This document shows positions 56,521 to 64,000 of a stretch of 64,000 nucleotides of DNA, one piece after another. Location of the stretch: positions 21,607,424 to 21,671,423 of the forward strand of contig CM037870.1 in the NCBI GenBank assembly GCA_021292105.1, read 5' to 3'. Position numbers and translations under genes: made by a program. This DNA comes from Anadara kagoshimensis. Its lineage: Eukaryota > Mollusca > Bivalvia > Arcoida > Arcidae. The notes beneath the pieces are model-generated. The model made no database searches and was not told the DNA's origin. It saw only the letters and a program-made list of their open reading frames with translations. Every line of letters begins with the position of its first letter. The stretch's first letter is position 1.

Positions 56521-58580
56521 ATAACTTTATATAATTTAGCCAAAATATAAATTCACGCCTTAGCCTTTATTTTCTTGGTAAAATACTCTTTATTTATAAG
56601 ACACCTAGTAGAAATAAATTATTGTTGGAAAAGTACAGTTTACCATTTTTTGACCATGCAGTCTTTATAATCAGAGTCTACCAGCAATATTTAAAAAAAT
56701 ATTAACATGAATATTTAGATAATTCACCACAGTATTTTGAGGTCCCAAAATCTATTTTTCTATATTTTTGCTATGAGTCTCTCTCTATTTTATCAACAAA
56801 TTCCTTCATAATGCCAAAATCTGACTACTAAAATAATGACAAAAGTATAGTATAAATGAAATTAAATGAAATAAAATAATGTGAATACAGGAAAATCATT
56901 GTAATGTTCCTTGGTTATTCAATATTTTGCATGAAAACTAATAATTGTTGATAATGGCCAGTTTTTCCACATGCTCATATTCTATTTTTCTATACATAAA
57001 TCCCCACTTTAAAACACTTCTTGTACTGTAAAATACTGAAGAATGTACCTTTAAAGGGTTGATGATATAACATGTTTTACTGTTGTAGGATTCAGATTCT
57101 GTATAAACATTCTTCTCATCAGGATTTTTATTTTTAACTGAGATGACAAAATAAAAATAAATTTTTATGACAATTTAAGGTCATATATAAAATTATACTA
57201 GGTCTGTAAAATGTGAAATATAAAGAAAATTGTGGAAATTAAATTTTGAGTTAATTCTGACTAATTTTGAAAATAACAGTAGCAGGAGTTATCTTGTTGT
57301 CTATCTAGAAGTCGAGAGGAGACGTTTTTAGAACAGCTGGTTTTGGGTCGGAGTTATGCAATTTAATGGTGTTTGCTTGTGTTTTGGCGGAGATGTTTTT
57401 TGTCAGAACAGATATGCTGACAGCTATATAGAAGCTGTGTTCATTAAAACGGAAAATTTTAAGATAATGCGTACCATGACCTAACCATCAACAGGGAGAG
57501 TAAAACAGAGAGTTGATAATCAAACCTGGATAAGATATAGCTTAACAGTTATTTAATGATATTTAAAATTCATACAGAGTTAGAGATCTATTTCAAGCTT
57601 GCACATTAACCTTTTAATGAATCAAAATGCATTTGAAGGAGTTTGTGGATAAAATATAAGCTTTTTATTGCATTACTTTGTCGGAGGGAAAATTTGAGGT
57701 TTTCAGTATATATATATGTATATGTTTTATGTTGGGGAAATAAGGAAAATCTCTTTATCTGTAATAGAGAAATAAAAGGTTTTTATGTAATAATATAAAA
57801 TGAACATTTACGAGGATACACTTAGAAATTATGTCAGAAAAATATATTTTATTCAAATAAAAGTTGTCATAAATTAACTACAGTCTTGGTTATGCATCAT
57901 AAAAGACTGATATGTAAAAATTTATGTAAGCAAAAGATTCTAGATTACCCTAGAAACTACAAGTTTATATATATATATAAAACCATACAATTTTTATGTG
58001 AATTAAACGTTATAAAAATGAATATATTTCTAGATACTTCATAAGCAAACCTCCATGAATTTGATGGCAGACATATCTTGATGAGTGAGGGTTTTCACAG
58101 AAATTTGAGATTGTTATCTGTAACAGATTTATCCCCTTAATCCTCAGTTTTTGAGGGGAATCATTGTCCAAGTTCTGTTTTGTAGGACTGATACAATCAA
58201 AAACTATTCTTTTCTCAGTATTTTGTGCATATGTGTGTATCTTGTGTAGTTGTTTCAGAGAGGTGGTCACATAACAAAGGAGGAAACTATAGAGGGATCA
58301 ACCTACACATGCTATGACCAATTCGACCATGTTATCATCCTTTGAAATATAATTGTGTACTTACAGCTTAAAATATGAAAATACATGTATTTCACTTGAA
58401 ATGATGTTTTTTTCCCCACTCAATATTCTTTCATGCATATTGTTCTAGAATAGTAAAGAAATCAAGGGTGCCTTCTGCAACAATGACCTATAAACTTATA
58501 GTACAATGAGGTATGGTACACCAAACTTTTACAGCTCTGTAATGTGAACAAGAGACTAAAAACACCACTGAAAAGCTATA
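56521..58580. other. Intron-like sequence with one possibly conserved patch
   Basis: Most is AT-rich without features. The 57290-57440 part (GAAGTCGAGAGGAGACG, GCTGGTTTTGGGTCGGAGTT, TTTTGGCGGAGATG) has more GC and CpG than its flanks and no repeat structure. It could be a conserved non-coding element. TA runs lie near 57707-57726 and 57965-57980. Confidence 0.4.
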
Positions 58581-58735
58581 TCTGGTCCAGAGTGAGGTTT
58601 GAACCCACAACACATAACATAGAAAGCCAGCGACATTACTGCTTGGTCATGTTGTCTCACATCAACTGAATTAACATAGATTTTTGGGTTTTTTATGTTC
58701 GCCAGTTTTCTCCTAGAACTGACCACTTTGATATT
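58581..58735 (-). mobile_element. tRNA-like SINE head (minus) joined to an inverted tail
   Basis: On the minus strand, CATGACCAAGCAGTAATGTC, GCTGGCTTTCTATG and GTTGTGGGTTCAAACCTCAC give a box A (ACCAAGCAGT) and an excellent box B (GGGTTCAAACC) with tRNA-like spacing. Immediately to the right, plus-strand TTCGCCAGTTTTCTCCTAGA ACTGACCAC is a SINE tail in the opposite orientation. This is a rearranged or nested copy. Confidence 0.55.
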
Positions 58736-59633
58736 TAAGAGAAAGAGAAAATATACTCTACTCCTAAAAAACAGGAGTCTGAAGCAGGTATATGACTTAA
58801 GCTTTCATCTTGGTTTCATTTAGTTTTCAGTGTTTAAAAATTTTGAATTTATTTGTTTAATAAAACCAGGAAGCGTTTCATAATTTCATGATAAACGGGC
58901 CATTTTATTTTATGATTGTTAAAAGTTTTAGGTGTGAAATTAAACTTCAAAAGTAAAAATATGTTTCTATTTCAAATGAATGATTTTATGGAATTTTCTT
59001 TAAATGAAATAATTCTGATCAGGTATACACTTAATGCATATAAACCATTAGGAAATATGTTTGCCTTTCATATAAAAGGCACACACTTAATTAGAATTCT
59101 ATACATATGATTTTAATGTTTAATAATAGCTATATGTGGTGATTCTTTATAGATCTATTTGAATTACAAATGTGTTATGATATGGTATTATAATGTCTGC
59201 AGGATTTAGATGCATGTACATACAGTTTTGTGATGATATAATAGGTATATCAAGATGATGAAGTAGGTATTAAAAAACAGATTTTTATCTCATACTTCAT
59301 AATGTAAATATGCAAATCCATTAAAATTTCAATTTTTAATTCTTATTGCATGCATTCTGTAATTTTAAATATTTTAATTAGAGATGTTTTGTAATTTTGA
59401 TAATTTTGATTAAATTCATTTTTTCATATTTTCAGTGTATTTGATAAATTTAATATTTTGAGATTAAAAGTAAAAATCAATTCAGTCAATTTGAACTTGT
59501 ACAACTAGCTTGACAATAATAATAATAGCTTGGTTAGAATTTAAATTTAGGAATGTTGAGAGTCATGGGTTGTATCACGGATTTAATTGTGATCCCATGT
59601 GGTTATTTATTTACCCATACTAAGTATCTGCTA
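58736..59633. other. Intron-like AT-rich sequence
   Basis: No supported feature. Confidence 0.5.
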
Positions 59634-59942
59634 TTATGCTTCTGTCAATAGGAAGCTACAGTTATGTAGTATCCTTACAACTTTTGCTACTTCATCCCAT
59701 ACCTTCTCATCCCCTTTAACACTTTTTGAAAGTCCATGTTTTCTTCTACCATCCCTGTACAGATGAAAACTAATCTTACAAGGGTGCAGACCAGAACACA
59801 CCATCTTGTTAAATTCACTCTCCATGTGCAGGTTTCTTCTCCATGTCACAATCTCTATGTTGTCTTTTCTTCTGTCCTCATATTTTGATAAAGACTTTAC
59901 AATAGGGTCATGCTGTGACAAATATCCTTGTTTTGTTAACAA
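59634..59942 (-). pseudogene. Possible coding relic or exon, minus strand
   Basis: The minus strand is open for about 100 codons with a polar, protein-like composition: SLSKYEDRRKDNIEIVTWRR, then NLHMESEFNKMVCSGLHPCK, then ISFHLYRDGRRKHGLSKSVK, then GDEKVWDEVAKVVRILHNCS, ending SFLLTEA and two stops. Local GC is above that of the flanks. There is no upstream ATG in a good context; the first Met lies about 40 residues in. TTTGTCACAG|CATGACC near 59908 could be a 3' splice site, making this a terminal exon. Alternatively it is a fragment of a transposon or retroposed gene. No family is recognised. Confidence 0.35.
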
Positions 59943-60445
59943 TTCTCAGCATTTATTTACTGATATAAGTGGATATTTCTAACTCCACATATAACTTATT
60001 CCAACCTTGGATTTTTGTTTGTATAATTAAATTGAAACAAGGTAACAATACACTGCAAATCTGTTGTGTGTATATATGCACTTTATTTTTTCTATATTTC
60101 TTTAAACAGTTCCAAATCTCAAATTTTATTGTCTTTTATAAAGTTACAAAATATTACAGATCCAACTAAAAAGTTTATAGGTCAAAATGAAAAGTTGTTG
60201 TTCTGGGGTAGGTAGACTTAGACTCTGAATATGGATACCTGGATACTTATAGTGAACTTATAAATGATCAGAGTACAACAAATGAACAGTTTATAATGAA
60301 ATAGATCACTGCAACATCACAAAGGTTTAAAGCTATGAAATGTCACAAAATCACAATAAAATAAATTTTTTCAGTGATTTTTTTACTTTAAAATATACAG
60401 TGCAAAGTTTGTAATTTTGCTACATACATGGTATGTGAGACTAAT
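59943..60445. other. Intron-like AT-rich sequence
   Basis: No supported feature. Confidence 0.5.
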
Positions 60446-60795
60446 AGAATGTTACACCAGTAACAGCGTAAGACTGAGATATCTCAAATGAGGATGAATA
60501 TTTTCCTGTACATAATGAGCTTTAGCGAGTTCTGGACATTGAAAATATTTACCCGCGTTTAAGATATCTCTGAAGGAAAAAAACAATGATTATGACATCA
60601 TCAATTTAGTGTCCGTAAGTGATCATGTCTTATTCAGAATGCTCCTATTTTTTATAGAATCGGATTAAAAAGTCAGAGAAATCCTATTAATGCTGAAGAT
60701 TGTTCATGTGATCTGTCTCAGCCAGGGAGACAGGGAAATCTAGCACCGGTAAAATAGCTGGATTCCCTTGTCACAGTATGTAGACACCTGGGGTG
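60446..60795. mobile_element. Second copy of the composite foldback element (reverse orientation)
   Basis: AGAATGTTACACCAGTAACA, GAGATATCTCAAATGAGGAT, GCTTTAGCGAGTTCTGGACA, then CAATGATTATGACATCATCA, then GTCTCAGCCAGGGAGACAGG and ATTCCCTTGTCACA. These are the blocks of 31605-32095 in the opposite order and orientation. The palindrome's far arm is incomplete. It lies only about 200 bp upstream of the exon at 61004. Confidence 0.6.
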
Positions 60796-61003
60796 TGTGA
60801 GCTAATGCAGGTTCTTTCATTTTGTGATCTGTACCATTGGTTTTCAAAAAAAATATTCATGTGTCAAAAAAAACCCCTGTGTTTTATGTGAATCAAAAAA
60901 GTTGTGAAATTGAATTTAAATACAATACCAGTTTTTGCTATTTTAAAAATATTTTATCATTTTAATTTTAGTGTTTTATTTTATTTTATTTTTTTTATTA
61001 CAG

Positions 61004-61082
61004 CCCTGCTGACTGCTATGCTGGATTGAACATGAGCGACAGACAACACCGTGATGACTTCAGTCTTTGGACAGGTGTTCAG
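61004..61082 (+). CDS. Candidate third coding exon of unidentified gene
   Basis: A long T-rich tract and TTATTACAG| precede the exon, and GTTCAG|GTATTC follows. The 79 nt are open in only one frame: one base (C) completes a split codon, then 26 codons begin PADCYAGLNMSDRQHR and end DDFSLWTGVQ, leaving in phase 0. The entry phase matches the exit phase of both upstream candidates (2823-2833 and 7530-7610), making codon 31 AGC (Ser) after exon 2. GC, CpG and codon content contrast with the AT-rich flanks. An internal ATG (residue 41 of the model) could start a shorter isoform. No domain is identifiable in 57 residues. The gene must continue past the right edge, since no stop follows before the donor. 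Confidence 0.65.
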
Positions 61083-61745
61083 GTATTCATTAACTCAATA
61101 TACATCTATTTTGAGCACCTGAAGTACTTTAACAATAGAGTAAAACTCCTGTCAAGGAAATAAATTTGTATGAAATTAATAATCTCTCTAGAACTAGACC
61201 CAAAAGTAAAAGTCAACGTGAGAAATACTGCTTATTGTCCACCATATCAGTATACATTATCTAAGAAAAAATTAATGAAGAAAAACTGACAAATAACCAG
61301 GAAACTTATGTCTGGGCATTTATCTTTTACTTTATATTAATTCTTTAATTTTTTAACAGTTTTAAAGTTTTTGCTGTTTATTGGCCATCATAAGCTAGAT
61401 AAGCATTGATCAATCTTTTTAAATGGATGCATAGAAATTTTAATGTTTATCACTATCTCAAAATGATTTTCACTTTTTAGTGTTTTTGGATTATTTTTGG
61501 CATTTTCTTTTAAGGAAATTTTTCAAAACTTTTTCTGTTTTATTTTTGAATAGAAGCCAAATATTTGACACTAAGTAGGGGAATATTCTGTGAAGTTTTT
61601 CAGGATATTCTGAAGACCAACTCTGGATTCCAATAAATAGATCTGCAAAACTTGTTTTAAAAGAATTTTCAAACTGAATTGTTTTGAGAAGTTAAAATTG
61701 TGACCAAATATTATTTGCAATATTAAGTGTATTTTGTTGCTATGA
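61083..61745. other. Start of intron 3, no feature
   Basis: AT-rich sequence following the donor at 61083; nothing recognisable. Confidence 0.5.
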
Positions 61746-63303
61746 GGTTTTTAGCTATTGAGCTATTGCAATCTATCACCGTGCGTCGTCCGTCGTGCGT
61801 CGTCCGTCGTGCATCGTGTGTAAACTTTACATTTTAATCTTCTCCTCCAAAACTACTGGGGCAAATTTGATGAAACTTGGGGATTATCATGCCTGGGTAA
61901 CAGCCTTTAAAAATTGTGTTCGGGGTTTGGCCACGCCCAACAAGATGGCCGCCATTACTAAAAATAGCAAAAAGACAAAAAAATCTTCTTCTCTAAAACC
62001 AAAAGGTGCAGGCAAATTTTGATTAGATATTTAGATTCAGCATACCTGGGGACATTAAAATTGTGTTTTTCATGAAAATTGAACGAAAAATAGGTTACAC
62101 GTTTTTTGCGTAAAATTATGTAATTTTGAAAATAAGACAGTTTTAGTTATAACTCAATAACGGCTGAAGATAATTGTATGGAGTTTTCACTGTTGATCTT
62201 GTCTTGCTATTTTCTTCCAAAAGATGTCAAGGTCAAAGGTCAAGGTCATGTCCCTGTTTTTGACCTTTGATAAAAAATGCTATTTTTTAAACATTTCAGG
62301 TGATAATGGCATGGGATTTTCAGTTAATTGTAGGTATTGACATGACGATCATTTTGATACATAGATCAAGGTCATGAGTTCAAAGGTCAAGGTCAAGGAT
62401 GCATAACTATTTCTGTTATAGTTGATTATCTGCAAAACTATTAACTTTTTGTATAGGCATATATATTAGAATATTGTAGGTAATGGCACAATGGTCATTT
62501 TGATATATAAATAAAGGTCATGGGTTCAAAGGTCAAGGTCACAGATGTAAAACAATACCGAAATGGTTAATTATCTAGAAAACTATAAACTTTTTGTATA
62601 GACATGTATATTACAATATTGAAGGAATTGATTTAACGATCATTTTAATATATAGATAAAGGTCATGGGTTCAAAGGTCAAGGTCACAGATGCGAAAGTG
62701 TACCAAAATGGTTAATTATCTCGAAAACTATTAACTTTTTGTATAGACATGTATATTTGAATATTGTAGATTTTGATTTAACGATCATTTTGATATATAG
62801 TTTAATGTCATGGGTTCAAAGGTCAAGGTCACAAATGCGAAAGAATACTGAAATGGTTAATTATCTCAAAAACTATAAACCTTTTGTATAAACATGTATA
62901 TTAGAATATTGTAGGTTTTGACTTAACGATCATTTTGATATATAGATTAATGTCATGCGTTCAAAGGTCAAGGTCACAGATGCGAAAAAATACTGAAATG
63001 GTTAATTATCTTAAAACCTATAAGCTTTTTGTATAGACATGTATAATACAATGTTGTAGGAATTGATTTAATGATCATTTTGATATATAGATTAAGGTCA
63101 TGGATTCAAAGGTCAAGGTCACAGATGGGAAAGGATACTGAAATGGTTAATTATCTCGAAAACTATTAACTTTTTGTATAGGCATGTATATTCGAATATT
63201 GTAGGTAATGGCCTAACAATCATTTTGATATATAGATGAAGGTCATAGTTTCATACTTTTGTTTTTACTTTTTTAGCTGTTTATAAATAATGTATTGTAG
63301 CTA

Positions 63304-63348
<45 letters not shown>

Positions 63349-63545
63349 TTAATATATTATACATATATTATATGTAGCAATCTCGGGACAAGGTATGATT
63401 AATCTGCAAAAATCCTTGCATTTAATTCTGCCTGACTGCTGAAAATTAGGAGTTCTCTTTAATAAATGTTATTGACCATTGAACCTCTGCATGAGATATG
63501 TACTTAGCCTCAGGTGAGCGTTAAGGCCCATGGGCCTCTTGTTAA
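61746..63545 (+). mobile_element. 1.8-kb bivalve dispersed repeat with internal 145-bp array
   Basis: The head is GAGCTATTGCAATCTATCAC followed by CGTGCGTCGTCCGTCGTGCG repeats, and the tail is CCTCAGGTGAGCGTTAAGGC CCATGGGCCTCTTGTT. This head and tail pairing is one I recall as abundant in bivalve genomes. After a spacer with AACTACTGGGGCAAATTTGA and CCACGCCCAACAAGATGGCC comes the 145-bp array (62340-63260) and a (TA)n run at 63306-63342. A 75-codon frame over the head (61795-62022) is unlikely to be translated. No transposase or reverse transcriptase is present, so the element is non-autonomous. It would lie in intron 3. Confidence 0.65.
62340..63260. repeat. 145-bp tandem repeat, about 7 copies, with TCAAAGGTCAAGGTCAC
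   Basis: The GGTCATGGGTTCAAAGGTCA word (TGTCATG in two copies) recurs at 62370, 62516, 62661, 62806, 62951, 63096 and 63241. The last copy breaks off inside the unit. Each full unit contains TCAAAGGTCAAGGTCAC, AAATGGTTAATTATCTCGAA, AACTATTAACTTTTTGTATA, GACATGTATATT and GATCATTTTGATATATAGAT. Copies are about 85-95 percent alike by eye. Confidence 0.95.
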
Positions 63546-64000
63546 TTTTAAACATGAATACCCAGCAGCATATGGCAGATACGAAAAAATGTATCTTTAA
63601 AATTATTGTTGTTACAATTTTAAATTATTTTGGAAAATAATTAATCTAGTCAATTCAAGTATAAATTCTAATTGACTGATGCAGGTCCTGCCTAGGGGTT
63701 CAATTCAACAGGTGTAAATGGAATTATATATCTGTAAATAGACAACACATTATATTTTGGTTCTCCTAAATATAGTGGTATTATAATATGACAGGAAGAA
63801 GAGGTTCTGATAAAATAAGTATAGCACAAAGAACATATCAAAATCACAAATCAAAGTCTTTCTCATCTCCATTTTCATTGGAAAGTTCATCTAGACACTG
63901 ATGATGAAGTCTTCAATATACAGATACAATGTACCCATCATGACAGGTAACTAGACACCCCCTTGCACTGCAGTAATATTATAAAGGATAAAATAACATT
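63546..64000. other. Intron-like sequence at right edge
   Basis: No exon is supported. CATGACAG|GTAACT near 63946 resembles a donor, but no open frame in a suitable phase leads to it from a credible acceptor. Confidence 0.45.

Noticed and set aside
61795-62022. 75-codon frame with a Lys-rich end
   Set aside because: It covers the head of a dispersed bivalve-type repeat (CGTCGTCCGTCGTGCGTC) and is unlikely to be a gene.
63850-63946. Fourth exon ending CATGACAG|GTAACT
   Set aside because: No acceptor gives an open frame in the required phase 0; a TAG interrupts the likeliest reading.

Overview
The window looks like nuclear DNA from a lophotrochozoan, most likely a bivalve mollusc. It is AT-rich and CpG-poor, with long intron-like stretches, tRNA-derived SINE copies, and dispersed repeats whose wording I recognise from bivalve genomes: a CGTCCGTCGTGCGTC head, an AGGTGAGCG...GGGCCTCTTGTT tail, and TATACCCTC / CTGTCTGTCCATCC units. 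There is no prokaryotic or viral gene organisation. The species cannot be named from the sequence.

One gene can be assembled by eye, on the plus strand. A CpG-bearing promoter-like segment (about 2690-2822) leads to a tiny first coding exon with a strong start context (2823-2833). A second exon candidate lies at 7530-7610 and a third at 61004-61082. All three boundaries agree in reading phase and give a 57-residue open N-terminus that I do not recognise. If correct, intron 1 is about 4.7 kb, intron 2 about 53 kb, and the gene continues beyond the right edge. Nearly everything else in the window would then be intron 2.

That intron is filled with minisatellites. At least seventeen tandem arrays, with periods of 4 to 145 bp and many between 29 and 49 bp, cover roughly a quarter of the window. 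In order they are: 49 bp (1-1624, upstream of the gene), 78 bp (3085-3525), GTAA/ATAA (9.5 kb), 40 bp (13.1 kb), 44-45 bp (15.3-16.0 kb), 65-67 bp (20.3-23.6 kb), 40 bp T-rich (23.8-24.7 kb), 42 bp (26.3 kb), 74 bp (28.8-29.8 kb), 34 bp (33.7-37.0 kb), 122 bp (37.8-38.9 kb), 29 bp (40.0-40.4 kb), 38 bp CpG-bearing (41.1-41.9 kb), 35 bp (44.4-45.9 kb), 40 bp (46.7-47.1 kb), 40 bp tRNA-like (52.0-52.8 kb) and 145 bp (62.3-63.3 kb).

Several arrays appear to be local expansions of dispersed elements. The 65-67 bp array sits inside a SINE whose head and tail flank it. The 49 bp and 29 bp arrays share a core with a dispersed GGTCACTATA / TATACAGGTTTTA repeat. The 52 kb array repeats a tRNA-Leu/Ser-like D-arm segment. 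Short foldback elements (2909-3045, 12134-12327, 31961-32093, 47086-47192) complete the repeat content. Most long open frames are artefacts of arrays. A few non-array segments (16929-17060 minus, 24937-25063 plus, 30163-30393, 59634-59942 minus) could be undetected exons or decayed elements and are marked as uncertain.
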